Source: SZUA-36 sp963753105
GTDB lineage: Bacteria > Pseudomonadota > Gammaproteobacteria > Xanthomonadales > SZUA-36
NCBI GenBank assembly: GCA_963753105.1
Contig: CAVWBD010000002.1
Location: 310,001 to 374,000, forward strand
Length of the DNA stretch: 64,000 nucleotides
Direction of reading: 5' to 3'
The notes beneath the pieces were generated by a model, which ran no database searches, was not told the DNA's origin, and worked only from the letters and a program-made list of their open reading frames with translations. A program made the position numbers and the translations under genes. Below, in pieces: positions 36,464-47,243 of this stretch. Position 1 is the first letter of the stretch. Each line of letters opens with the position of its first letter.

Positions 36464-37182
36464 TGCGTGCTTCCCTGGCCTTTGATTAAGTTCTGGATGG
36501 CTTGCTGGTAGGTCGGCTGGCCGGCAGTGCCCTGTACCGCCGATTCATCTACCCTCACGCCCGCCACCAGCACCGGCCATTGCGCCTGCTGGTCTTCTCC
36601 AAACTCGAGGTTCAGACGCACTGCAACAGGCAAGGCATGTTGCAGATCCCAGTTCTGCATCCAGGGTGTCAGCAGCCTTTCTTCGTCCCTGCCGATGAAC
36701 TCGAATTCTGCTGCTTCGATGTTCGTCAACAGAACAACCGGGTCCCGGTCATACAGGCGTTCTTCTTCGAAAAACTGTAGCAAGGCATGTCTGAACTGCA
36801 GCACGTAGCCATCATCCCCGGTGGCCAGTTCCAGTACCTGCACCTGCGGACCACCGGAACCCAGGTAACCTGGCATCGGTGCAACGAACTGGATACGCTT
36901 GCTGTCACCCGTAAATACGATCCGTCTCTGGTCGGCATCGTCCTGCTCTGCATACGCCAATGGCAGCATCTGGTTCAACTGCTTGCGTATGAACTGGTGG
37001 CTGGCGCGAATCCCGCCGGCGACTGCCAGCCTGTCTTCACCACGCTCCGTTGACCGGGTTGCCGCACGCAGACCGGTATATGTGAGACCAAGCAATATGC
37101 TCATCAGCGTGATTGCCAGTAACAGCTCGACGAGGGTAAAGCCCGCTGCGGATGCCGGCCGGTTGCCACCTATATTTTTCAT
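36460..37182 (-). CDS. gspJ: GspJ, minor pseudopilin
   Basis: From the ATG at 37182 (overlapping the gspI stop by 4 bases) the protein has 240 residues, with leader and prepilin peptidase site AAG-FTLVELLLAITLMSIL. The body shows TRSTERGEDRLAVAGGIRASHQFIRKQLNQ and RRIVFTGDSKRIQFVAPMPGYLGSGG, typical for GspJ. It forms the tip complex with GspI and GspK. Confidence 0.94.
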   Translation of the reverse strand: MKNIGGNRPASAAGFTLVELLLAITLMSILLGLTYTGLRAATRSTERGEDRLAVAGGIRASHQFIRKQLNQMLPLAYAEQDDADQRRIVFTGDSKRIQFVAPMPGYLGSGGPQVQVLELATGDDGYVLQFRHALLQFFEEERLYDRDPVVLLTNIEAAEFEFIGRDEERLLTPWMQNWDLQHALPVAVRLNLEFGEDQQAQWPVLVAGVRVDESAVQGTAGQPTYQQAIQNLIKGQGSTQ

Positions 37183-37622
37183 CGCTGCGCCATGATGCTG
37201 CGTATGGTATTGAAATGGGCGCTTCGTTCCTGCCGGCCCGCTTCCCACTCGATATCCAGGGTTACCTGGTATAACTCGACACCGGAGAGTTCAGCCAACT
37301 CCCGCACATAGCTGTCCTCTTCGCCGGAGTTGTACATGTAGATACCCAGTTGCCACTGGTAGCGATCCATTTCCGCGCCGGTGAATTCGTTCTCCTCAAG
37401 TGGAATTTCGATACCGACCTGGTCCATTAGTGACTGCGCGAGCAGCGCAACTTCGGTATCGTTTTCTGCACGCCTGATACCCCGCATGGAACCCGCCATG
37501 ATTTCCAGTATGGCCGCAAAACTCAGCGCAAAGACAACAAAGGCCAGCATCACTTCCAGCAGGGTAAAGCCCCGGGCTGACGAACGCAGACCTCGCGCCC
37601 GGTGTGATCTTGCGCGTCTCAC
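37179..37622 (-). CDS. gspI: GspI, minor pseudopilin
   Basis: 147 residues with an arginine-rich leader and the prepilin site ARG-FTLLEVMLAFVVFALSF. RRAENDTEVALLAQSLMDQVG and the following acidic EIPLEENEFTG segment are as in GspI. The start overlaps the gspH stop and the stop overlaps gspJ, each by 4 bases. Confidence 0.94.
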   Translation of the reverse strand: MRRARSHRARGLRSSARGFTLLEVMLAFVVFALSFAAILEIMAGSMRGIRRAENDTEVALLAQSLMDQVGIEIPLEENEFTGAEMDRYQWQLGIYMYNSGEEDSYVRELAELSGVELYQVTLDIEWEAGRQERSAHFNTIRSIMAQR

Positions 37623-38089
37623 CCTTCCGCCCTCTCGAGGCTGGTTTCACCGGTTAGCCAGGCCACGTTGACCCGGTACTCCCTTTCATTGACGGTCAAT
37701 TCAATATGCCCGCCGGTGGAGCCGCCATCGGGAAAGAAACGGATTCCCGCAACATCCTCCGCGGTGATTTCCGACCGTGCGGTGGTGATGGTGACATCAA
37801 CACCTTCCGGCAGATTGACCTGCTTGCGACCCGGGGCCTGGTAACTGCGTTGTTCGGTGTTGACCTGGAAAACCTGTTCAGACTTGTCGAGAATGGCCCG
37901 CGCACGGGTATAGCGCAGTGAAGCCACCAGTTCGCGCGCCGCAGCGCGTGCCTCGGCCCTTGAAACACTTTGTGACATGGATGTTGCGACCATGCCCATG
38001 ATCAAGGCGATGATGACCATGACCACCATCACTTCGATCAGCGTGAAACCCCTGTTTTTCGAGAGGTGTTTTTGTGAATACAAGTTCAT
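37619..38089 (-). CDS. gspH: GspH, minor pseudopilin
   Basis: 156 residues with the prepilin site NRG-FTLIEVMVVMVIIALIM, then AAARELVASLRYTRARAILDKSEQVFQV and the glycine-rich GIRFFPDGGSTGGHIEL strand, all features of GspH/FimT-like pseudopilins. It lies 43 bases after gspG. Confidence 0.94.
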   Translation of the reverse strand: MNLYSQKHLSKNRGFTLIEVMVVMVIIALIMGMVATSMSQSVSRAEARAAARELVASLRYTRARAILDKSEQVFQVNTEQRSYQAPGRKQVNLPEGVDVTITTARSEITAEDVAGIRFFPDGGSTGGHIELTVNEREYRVNVAWLTGETSLERAEG

Positions 38090-38132
38090 CTACACCTGGT
38101 TCCCGGATTTTGCCAGTCTGCCGGGAACCCAT

Positions 38133-38564
38133 TTAATCCCAGCTGTTGATATCTGCATTCTTGCCTTCACCGCCCCGTTGCCGGTCAGCGCCATAGGACT
38201 CGATATCAAAATCACCGTGTTCCCCTGGCGCGCGGTACTGGTAGGGCTGTCCCCACGGGTCCTTGAGCAGGGAGTTCTTGATGTAGGGCCCATTCCAACC
38301 CGTTACACCGGATGGTTGGTTGACCAGTTCTTCGAGTGACGAAGGCGTGATGCCGGTGTCCAGGTAAAAGCTCTCCACCGACATGGAAAGCCGGCTGATC
38401 TGCGACGACGCCGCCTTGGCCTTTGCGCTCTCTGCCTTGCCGATGATGCCCGGCAATACCATGCCGGCAATTAACGCCAGTATCACCAGCACCAGCAGTA
38501 ACTCGACCAGCGTAAAACCACGCTGTCCACGCTTGTGCATACTGTTGTACTTCAAAAATTCCAT
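38133..38564 (-). CDS. gspG: GspG, major pseudopilin
   Basis: Main subunit of the T2SS pseudopilus. The ATG at 38564 (MEFLKYNSMHKRGQRG) is preceded by AGGAG and gives 143 residues. The prepilin site is QRG-FTLVELLLVLVILALIAG. SFYLDTGITPSSLEELVNQPSG, WNGPYIK, LLKDPWGQPYQYRAPGEHG and DIESYGADRQRGGEG match the family, including the calcium-site loop near the C-terminus. Confidence 0.97.
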   Translation of the reverse strand: MEFLKYNSMHKRGQRGFTLVELLLVLVILALIAGMVLPGIIGKAESAKAKAASSQISRLSMSVESFYLDTGITPSSLEELVNQPSGVTGWNGPYIKNSLLKDPWGQPYQYRAPGEHGDFDIESYGADRQRGGEGKNADINSWD

Positions 38565-38663
38565 CCCAATGTCTCCTGCTAGTTGTCTCTGCTTGCAAAT
38601 CCGGCTGGTCTTTCCCGTCAACCGGTTCGTTTATTCGAATTCCGTATGGTTGTGACCCTTGCC

Positions 38664-39880
38664 TCAACCGACCAGTTCATTAATGCTCATGATCGCCATC
38701 AGCACGGACATGACGATGGTGCCGATCATGGCGGCCATCAAGATCGTGATGACAGGCGTAAAAATGCCCAGCAACCGGTCAATCGTGTTGCGCACTTCCT
38801 TATCGTAGGTATCCGCCACCTTCAGCAACATGGTGTCCAATTGACCGGTCTCTTCACCCACGCTGACCATCTGCAGGGCCAGCCTCGGAAACTGGCCGTT
38901 CTCCGCCAGGTTATGCGCCAGCCCACCACCGGTTTTCACCTTCTGCGTGGTAGCCTCGACACTGCGCCGCAACACGGTGTTGTTCATCACGTTGGTGGCG
39001 ATAGACAGGCCGGATAACAACGGCACACCATTGCTCAGCAGCGTGCCCAGCGTACGCGCCAGCCGGGCAATTTCCATCTTGGCAACCAGGTCACCCACCC
39101 AGCGCATGGCCAGTACCCGTGTATCCCAACGCAGGCGTTGCTCCTGGTTAGCCAGCATACGGCGGAACATGACCACCGCCAGTATCACCAGGCCAATGAG
39201 CCCCCACCAGAAATTTTGCAGCACGCCGCCAACGGCCAGCACGATCTTGGTTACCAGCGGCAGGTCACCACCCAGCTCCTCGAAAATCGGGGTGAACTGC
39301 GGAATCACGTAAACCAGCAACAGCACCAGTGATCCACCGGCCAGCAGCATCAGCATGATCGGGGTAGATCATGGCGGAAACCACGCTGTCTTTCAGGTCC
39401 TTGGACCGTTCCAGGTAATCCGCCAGGCGATCCAGCGTCTTGTCCAGTGAGCCGCCGACTTCACCGGCCCGGACCATGTTGATATACAGGCGGCTGAATG
39501 ATCCGTGTTGCGCATCCAGCGCTTCCGACAGGCTGCCACCTCCCCTGACCTGGTCGCGGATAGCGGCCAGGGTCTGCTTGATTCGGTCATTCTCAGCCAG
39601 TTCCAGCAATACCTGGAGTGACCGGTCCAAAGGCAAGCCCGCACCCAGCAGGGTCGCCAATTGCTGGGTAAACTGGCCGACCTCGCGCAGCTTCATGCCT
39701 CGCCGCTTGAGTCTCAGTGCACCCAGGCTGAAACCGCCTTTGCCCGCCTCGTTGGCTGACAGGGGTATGTTGCCGCTTTCCTGCAGCTTGGCAATGACCG
39801 ATGTCTCGGAGCCTGCCTCCATCGTGCCACGCACGGTCTCACCAGATGGGGAAACCGCCTTGTACTCAAATAAGCGGCAT
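38664..39880 (-). CDS. gspF: GspF, type II secretion inner-membrane platform protein (two frameshifts)
   Basis: Polytopic platform protein. The start ATG at 39880 shares a base with the gspE stop. The frame breaks after four codons (near 39872); with one base removed it reads MPLFEYKAVSPSGETVRG. A second break near 39360 separates SVVSAMIYP from IMLMLLAGGSLVLLLVYVIP. Both are explained by one extra base each, giving 404 residues, the normal length. Two GspF repeats are visible (QFTQQLATLLGAGLPLDRSLQ and ARLARTLGTLLSNGVPLLSGL) with three membrane segments. Confidence 0.93.
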
Positions 39881-41612
39881 CAGGCTTCCTGTGTGACCCG
39901 CAGGACTTCTTCAATGGTCGTAATACCCTTCAGGCACTTCACCAGGCCATCCTGGTACATGGTCCGCATACCATCCTTGACGGCCTGTTCATGGATTTCG
40001 CCAGATGTGGCCTGCTGCATGACCAGGCGACGGATGGAATCCGACATCGGCAACAACTCCAGGATACTGGTACGGCCGTAATAACCGGTCGGGTTTTCTT
40101 CCGTGGCCACCGGCCGGTATACCGTGTAACTGTCTTGCTCCAGGAAGTCGGCAAATCCCATCTCGGCGGCAACCTCCGGTAACAACTGCACGGCCTCCCG
40201 GGAGTCCCCGCCCAGGGTACGCACCAGGCGCTGGGCCAGGATGGCGTTGACCGTGGAGGTCAATAGATAATCTTCCACACCCATATCCAGCATACGCGTG
40301 ATACCACCTGCGGCGTCATTGGTGTGAATGGTGGACAGCACCAGGTGACCGGTCAGGGCCGACTGGATCGCGATGCGGGCCGTTTCCAGGTCACGCATCT
40401 CGCCGATCATGATGACATCCGGGTCCTGGCGCACGATGGCTCGCAGCGCGTGGGCAAAATCAAGCCCGATGGACGCCTGTGCCTGGATCTGGTTAATCCC
40501 CTCGAGCTGGTATTCCACCGGGTCTTCCACGGTGATGATCTTTCTTGCCGGGGTATTGATCTGGCTCAGCGCCGTGTACAGGGTGGTCGTCTTACCGGAA
40601 CCGGTTGGGCCGGTGACCAGGATAATGCCGTGTGGCATCTCCAGGTTTTTTACAAACTTCTTCTTCAGGCCCTCGTCAAAGCCCAGTGAATCGAAGTCCA
40701 GCACGATGCTTTCACGATCCAGGATACGCATGACCACGCTTTCCCCGTGGGAAGTCGGGACAGTCGAAACACGCAGATCCAGCTCCTTGCCCTGTACCCG
40801 GTGCATGATGCGCCCATCCTGCGGCAGCCGGCGTTCGGCAATATTCAGCCTGGCCATGATCTTTACACGCGAGATAACCGCGGCCGTGGAACTGGCCGGC
40901 GGCGCTTCGACCTCCTGCAGCACACCGTCAATGCGATACCGGACCTTGAGCCGGTTTTCAAACGGCTCGATATGGATATCCGAGGCCCGCGCCTCTACCG
41001 CTCTTTGCATGAACCAGGTTGACCAGGCGGATAACCGGCGCCTCGGAAGCGAGGTCACGCAGGTGCTCAACATCTTCCAGGTCATCCTCGCCGCCCTCAC
41101 CGAGCGTATCGATGATCTGGCCCATGGCGCTGCGGCCAACGCCATAGAGTTTTTCAATACCGTTCTCGATTTCAGAGGCAATACCGACTTGTGGCGTGAT
41201 GGACTTGCCACTGGCCATGGCCAGTGCCTTGAGGGCAAATTTGTCCCTCGGGTTGGCCATCACGACCACCATCTCGTTATCATCAGCGCTGACCGGTAAT
41301 AGCAGGTTTTGCTTCAAATAACGCAACGACAGGTTACCGATATCCGGTGCTTCATCCGGTAAGTCCGCGGTGGATATCAGCGGCAATTCCAGCAGGTTGG
41401 ATTCCGCTTCGGCGACATCCCGTTCCGAGACCAGTCCCAGGCGCACCAGCAGGGTGATCAGGTCACCACCGTTCTGCTCACGGAATGCCTCGGCGCGTTT
41501 CAGATCGGACTTCTTCAAACGGCCGCTGTCGATCAGATATGCGCAGACCTCATCTTCGATGCCGCCTGTCTGTTGTGCCTTGTCGGTTTTGTAGTTCTTC
41601 GGTCGCTTGCAC
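39880..41612 (-). CDS. gspE: GspE, type II secretion ATPase (frameshift near 41011, probably another near 41550)
   Basis: Cytoplasmic hexameric ATPase that powers pseudopilus assembly. The C-terminal part has SDIHIEPFENRLKVRYRIDG, Walker A VTGPTGSGKTTTLY, the Asp box, and MIGEMRDLETARIAIQSALTGH. The N-terminal MshEN-type part is in another frame joined near 41011 (VIRLVNLV + MQRAVEARA). Upstream, EDEVCAYLIDSGRLKKSDL also belongs but has no start in its frame. A GTG at 41612 behind GGGGA fits if one more base is removed. The Zn-type four-cysteine motif of many GspE proteins is missing. Corrected length about 576. Confidence 0.9.
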
Positions 41613-41714
41613 TTATTGTCCCCGTGGCTCTTGTCCCTGTCTGAAAATTATAGCCTGATCCGTGTATTCACATCGAAAATGGCAATTATGCCCGTTGCCG
41701 AACACAGACCACCG

Positions 41715-42356
41715 TCATGTATTGACAGTTCCCGGGCCGGATGAATTCCCGTTCCGTTTCCAGCCGGTAAACTGCTCAACCAGCTTCCAATTGGCCAGCA
41801 CCCACAAGATGATGGGGGTTAGCGGCGGGAAGATTAAAACGCCCAGTTGGTAACACAGCGCGATCAACTCATCTGATATGCCGGCGTTAACGATGACCTC
41901 GTGAGCATCCGGACCGAAATTGAATGCCAGCATCTTCAGTGTCTGCCAGACCACGCCCCAGACCTGGACCAGCATCACGCAGAAATAGCCGATCAGCAGG
42001 ATCAGGGCTTTCCTTAACAGGGGAACACCGGAAGCCATCACCAGCCCGAACAACAGCGGCAAACCAAAACCAAAAATCAACGGGTTCACAATAAACCCCA
42101 GCGCCTCGCGACTGCCATCGGGGAACTGGAAAGGTATCTGTGTCTGCACCTGGAACAGGTAGTGGTAATCCGGGTTAGGAATGATGCTCAGATGCTCGGG
42201 GCTCAGGATACGCGACAGGATTTCATCGGCGAGCAGACGCACGGGTACGCCGTGAAATGCGCTCAGGTAATACCAGAGCATAAAGCCGAAAATCATCCAC
42301 AAGAACGCCAGGATGAGTAATTCGCTTAATCGCAATTCCTGGTTGTCTGCCTGCAT
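41715..42356 (-). CDS. Exosortase H-associated-like membrane protein
   Basis: 213 residues from the ATG at 42356, which shares a base with the purL stop. Four or more hydrophobic segments are present. The arrangement of an N-terminal helix ending in WYYLSAFHGVPVRLLADEIL, a periplasmic strand region, NPLIFGFGLPLLFGLVMA, VMLVQVWGVVWQTLKMLAFNFGP and a C-terminal LIALCYQLGVLIFPPLTPIILW resembles what I know as the exosortase H-associated membrane protein. No exosortase, and no protein with a CTERM sorting tail, is in the window. The assignment is from recalled pattern only. Confidence 0.55.
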   Translation of the reverse strand: MQADNQELRLSELLILAFLWMIFGFMLWYYLSAFHGVPVRLLADEILSRILSPEHLSIIPNPDYHYLFQVQTQIPFQFPDGSREALGFIVNPLIFGFGLPLLFGLVMASGVPLLRKALILLIGYFCVMLVQVWGVVWQTLKMLAFNFGPDAHEVIVNAGISDELIALCYQLGVLIFPPLTPIILWVLANWKLVEQFTGWKRNGNSSGPGTVNT

Positions 42357-45300
42357 CAGCCTACCCACTTTCTCGCATTGAAAAACATCCGTTGCCAGGG
42401 TGAAATTTCCGGCCAGTCATCCGGCGCCCAGGAAAAATTGACCGTGCGCAAGGTGCGTTCCGGGTGCGGCATCATGATCGTCACCCGCCCATCAGTATTA
42501 CACAACCCGGTAATGCCTTCCGGTGATCCGTTGGGGTTCTGCGGATACGTATTTGCGGCGCAGCCGGTCGCATCCACGTACTGCAGGGCGATGGTCGTTT
42601 GCGGTAATAACTGCTGCCCGAAGTGCGCCCGGCCCTCACCATGGGCGGTCGCGACCGGCAACAGGCTGCCAGCCATGCCATCGAAAAACAACGAGGCTGA
42701 CTTGGTGATCTTGACCAGGCCCAGGCGGGCTTCGAACTGCCCTGAGCGGTTGGCCACGAAGTCCGGCCAACTGTCGGTACCCGGAATGATGTCCTTTAAC
42801 GCGGAGAGCATCTGGCAGCCGTTGCAAACCCCGAGTGCAAAGCGGTCCCGGTGTTCAAAAAATGCCTGGAACTGATCCCTGACCCTGGCCTGGAACAACA
42901 CGGACGCGGCCCAGCCACGTCCCGCACCCAACACGTCACCATAGGAAAAACCGCCACAGGCCACCAGGCCCTGGAATTCATCCAGGCTGACGCGTTGCTC
43001 CAACAGGTCCGACATGTGCACATCGATCGCGCGGAATCCTGCCGTATCGAATGCCGCAGCCATTTCAAGCTGTCCATTGACACCCTGCTCACGCAGGATA
43101 GCGATCTTCGGGCGAGCGCCGGTGGCGATGGCAGGTGCTGCCGGGTTATTACGGGGATTGAAACTCAGCCTGGTATCCAAAAATGGCTGCCGCCATTGCC
43201 GGGTGGACGCGAATTCCTCCCGGGCACAATCCGGGTGGTCACGCATTTGCTGGATTTCAAAACTGGTTTCATTCCATGCATGGTGAAGTTCCCGCAAGTC
43301 ACAGCGCAGGTAATTCTCGCCACCGGCGTCCACGTTGATGGTATGGCCCTGCACTGCCCGGCCGATGTTTTCAACAAAGCCGGACAAACCGTGCGCAGCC
43401 AGGCACTCAATCACGGCCTGTAACCGTGAATCGGCGACCTGGACGACAGCGCCGGGTTCTTCGGCAAACAAGCGTGCGCGAAGACCGGCCGCCTCGAGCC
43501 GGTCGAATGACAGGTCCAGACCACAACGCCCGGCAAAGGCCATTTCACATAAGGTGGCGACCAGGCCGCCATCAGAACGGTCGTGGTAGGCGAGCAAGCT
43601 GCCAGAGACTATCAACGCCTGGATCGCCGCAAAGAAACCCTTGAGCTGCGAGGCGTCAGCAAGATCCGGTACCGTGTCACCAAATACCCCGTGGACCTGC
43701 TCCAGTGCAGAACCCCCGAGCCGGTCCAGGCCACCACCAAGGTCAATCAATAACAGGTGGTTACCAGCGGCCGGTAATTTCAATTGGGGGGTCACGGCCA
43801 GACGCGCATCTGTTACCGGGGCAAAGGCAGAAACCACCAGTGAAACCGGTGCGAGCATATTCTTCGGCTGGTCGTCTTCCATCCACTGCGTCTTCAGCGA
43901 CAAGGAATCCTTGCCGACCGGGACCGCTATACCCAGCGCCGGACACAATTCCATTCCAACCGCTTCCACGGCCTGGTACAGAGCGGCGTCCTGTCCGTCC
44001 TCACCCGCCGCCGCCATCCAGTTGGCTGACAAACGCACATCGGACAGCTGCTTGATCGGTGCACAGGCGATATTGGTAATCGCTTCGGTGATTGCCATGC
44101 GGGCTGCGGCGGTGCTGTCCACAACCGATATCGGGGTACGTTCACCGATGGCCATGGCCTCGCCGGAAAAACCGTCAAAACTGTGTAATGTCACCGCACA
44201 ATCGGCCACCGGCACCTGCCATGGCCCGACCATCTGGTCGCGCGCCACCAGGCCACCGACGGAGCGATCCCCGATGGTGATCAAAAATGATTTGCTGCCC
44301 ACTGCCGGGAAACGCAAAACGCTGAACAGGTCCCGTTCGATATCGACCTGCTCCTGCAACACGGCGGATGAGTAAACCGGGCTGGACACTGCTTCACGAT
44401 GCATCTTGGGTGTCTTGCCAAACAGGACTTCCATCGGCAAATCAACCGGCGGCTCTTGCAACAGGGCATCACTGACGTGTAAACGACGTTCCTCGGTAAC
44501 GGTACCCAGCACCGCATAAGGACAGCGCTCGCGTTTACAGAATGCTTCAAACTGCTGCAACCGCTCCGGCTCGATACCCAGCACGTAACGCTCCTGGGAC
44601 TCGTTACACCAGATCTCCATCGGTGACATTGCGCCGTCCGCGCTGGGCACCTCGCGCAGTTCCAACTCACCACCGCGTTCGCTGTCGTTCAACAAGCTCC
44701 GGCAGGGCGTTTGATAAACCGCCTGCACCACAGTCGTGTATCGAAACGATCGGGTTGTCATCACCCAGTGCGCAGCAATGGTCAATGACTTCCTGGCAAC
44801 GCCGTTGCATTTCCGGGTTGCCGCGCTGGACCGAGGCAAAATCCAGTTCCTCGTTGCCCTGCCCGCTGCCGACCGAAGAGGCTGCGCCTCCACCCAGGCC
44901 AATCAACATTGCCGGACCACCCAGCACGATGACCGCGGCACCGGGCGACAAGCGTAATTTGTCAACGTGACCGGCACGGATATTACCCATCCCGCCTGCC
45001 AGCATGATCGGCTTGTGGTAACCCCACAGCCGGTCACCGATGGTCTGTTCAAATGTCCGGAAATAACCCGCCAGGGCCGGGCGGCCAAACTCGTTATTAA
45101 AAGATGCTGCGCCGATCGGACCCTCGATCATGATATCCAGGGCACTGGCGATCCTGTCGGGTTTGCCGGAATCTTCCTCCCATGCCCGTGGTCTGCCGGG
45201 CAGGTGCAAATTGGACACTGAAAACCCGGTCAGGCCGGCCTTGGGACGTGCACCGCGGCCGGTTGCGGCCTCGTCACGTATTTCGCCACCCGAGCCGGTA

Positions 45301-46265
45301 GCCGCACCTGGAAATGGCGAGATCGCCGTCGGGTGGTTATGGGTTTCCACCTTGATCTGGATGCCGACATCCTCCTCGAGATAACGGTATTCACCGCTGT
45401 CGGGGTCGGGAAAGAAACGTTTACTGCGGTTTCCTGCCAGCACCGCGGAATTGTCGTGGTACGCCGACAACACACCCTCGGGACTGTGTGCGTGTGTGTT
45501 CTTGATCATCGCGAACAAAGACAGGTCCCGTTCTTCACCATCCAGCGTCCAGCTGGCATTGAATATCTTGTGCCGGCAGTGCTCCGAGTTGGCCTGGGCA
45601 AACATCATCAGCTCTGCATCAGACGGGTTACGGCCGAGTTTATCGTAGGCCGTTATCAGGTAGTCGATCTCGGATGGCGACAAGGCCAGACCGAGGTCGC
45701 GGTTGGCTTCCTGCAAGGCCCCGGGCGCATCCGCCGACAGGTCGGTGATACCCAATGACCGGGCGGGGTGATGCTCAAACAGCACCCGTGCCTCGTCCAG
45801 TTCGTGTAACACCGTTTGTGTCATGCGGTCGTGGACCAATGGCTCGATTGCCGTGACCAACTGTTGCCCCCCGTCTTTTGCAAACAACTGGAACAGGGTG
45901 CCCCGCTCTATGCGGCTGATCGAATCCAACCCGCAGCGGTGTGCAATGTCGGTGGCCTTGGTGGACCAGGGTGATTGTGTTCCGAGACGCGGGACCACCA
46001 GCAGGGCCCCGGAAGAATTCAAGCCCCGGGCCTGGGTGATGGCACCCGGCCAAATATCAACATGTGCTTCAGACCTGGCCTGCAACAGTGCTTCGAGCCG
46101 TTCCAGGTTCTCATCGTCGAGTGCCTCGGGGCTTTCGACAAAATAGATGAATTGCGCATTGAACGAGCACGCCTGTTCGGTGTGGCGGCGCAACCGGTCA
46201 ACTAGTTTTCGTCTTTGGAATTCAGAAAAAGCTGGGCCACCAAGCAGGCAGGTAAACTCGGTCAA
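42356..46265 (-). CDS. purL: PurL, phosphoribosylformylglycinamidine synthase (one frameshift near 44696)
   Basis: Fourth step of purine synthesis, large single-chain type. The frame breaks near 44696: AGGLSNALPE continues as LLNDSERGGELEL after removing one base, giving 1302 residues. Seen are the substrate site QANSEHCRHKIFNA, KVETHNHPTAISPFPGAATGSGGEIRDE, a second synthase half, and the C-terminal glutaminase with FALGVCNGCQMLS (nucleophile Cys) and HPERTLR. I prefer a TTG start at 46265 (MTEFTCLLGG) behind GGGAG; a frame extends to 46328, but a TATAAT at 46298-46293 would place transcription start after it. Confidence 0.94.
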
Positions 46266-46359
46266 TGCATCGCTCCCATATTCGCAGAGAACATTATAGC
46301 GACTGCCACTCGGGCCTGTTAGCAGCAATTTGGAATTTTTATAACGGGATAGTTAGTGC

Positions 46360-47100
46360 TTACTCCGCTTGCGCCTGCATGGCCTCCAGTCTTTGGCGCA
46401 ACTGTGCCGGCGGCACGTAACCCGGGATCAGGGTCCCGTCGGTAGTCAATATCGCCGGTGTTCCCGTGACGCCAAGATCACGCCCGAGGTCGTATTGTTC
46501 CGCGACCGGGTTGGAGCAACTCTTCGGTTCGGGGTCGTCGCCGTTCTTCGCCAGGGTCAATGCCTCACGCTTATCGTCTGCGCACCACACGGAAACGTAC
46601 TTGTCAAACGAGTTTGAGCCGATACCTGCCCGCGGGAAGGCCATGTAATGAATCGCGATCCCTTCTTCATTGTATTCCGCCATCTGGTTATGCAGTTTGC
46701 GGCAGTACCCACAATCGATATCCGTAAATACGATCAGGTCATATGTTGGCTTTTCCGGGGAATACGAGATTTGTTCCTCGCGTTTCAAACCAGTCAACAG
46801 AGCCAGGCGAATACCCGATTTTGCCTGGTCGGTAATATTGATACGCGTGTCGATATTCATGATCTGGCCCTGCAACAGATATTGGCCATCTTCGGTCACA
46901 TAAATGATATCGCTGTTGATCTGGACCTGTAACAGACCATCGATCGGGGTCTCCGATACCGCGATGGCGGTAGCATTGGGGGCCAGGCTGCGCACCTTCT
47001 CCTCAACGGCGTTAAAGTCACTGTCTTCAGTCGCACCAACTGCTGCCGTCATTGAAAAGCTGGCGAATAAAGCCGCAAAAATCAGCGGTATTCGATTCAT
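46360..47100 (-). CDS. dsbC: DsbC, periplasmic disulfide isomerase
   Basis: Rearranges wrong disulfides in the periplasm, kept reduced by DsbD. The 246-residue protein has a Sec signal (MNRIPLIFAALFASFSMTAAVGA), the N-terminal dimerisation domain (to about residue 90, ending YLLQGQIMNI), and the thioredoxin domain with the active site CGYC in VFTDIDCGYCRKLH. VTGTPAILTTDGTLIPGY holds the cis-proline. The type II secretion genes in this window may provide disulfide-bearing clients. Confidence 0.96.
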   Translation of the reverse strand: MNRIPLIFAALFASFSMTAAVGATEDSDFNAVEEKVRSLAPNATAIAVSETPIDGLLQVQINSDIIYVTEDGQYLLQGQIMNIDTRINITDQAKSGIRLALLTGLKREEQISYSPEKPTYDLIVFTDIDCGYCRKLHNQMAEYNEEGIAIHYMAFPRAGIGSNSFDKYVSVWCADDKREALTLAKNGDDPEPKSCSNPVAEQYDLGRDLGVTGTPAILTTDGTLIPGYVPPAQLRQRLEAMQAQAE

Positions 47101-47243
47101 TATTATTTCTCCGATCCTGTGTTAGGAAGCCCTTACTTGTTCCGGGCCAGGTAGCCAGAGGTTCCATCTGTCTGTGCCCGGTTGCATTTGACACGTGCAC
47201 AGGAAAAAGTTCAACCCTTTGTGCGAATGTCGTGCCGTACCCA

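Noticed and set aside
41000..41020. Frameshifts caused by Dcm-type CCWGG sites
   Set aside because: Several shifts (murE, rsmI, gspE, thiL) lie next to CCWGG, but most others do not, so no single sequence context explains them.
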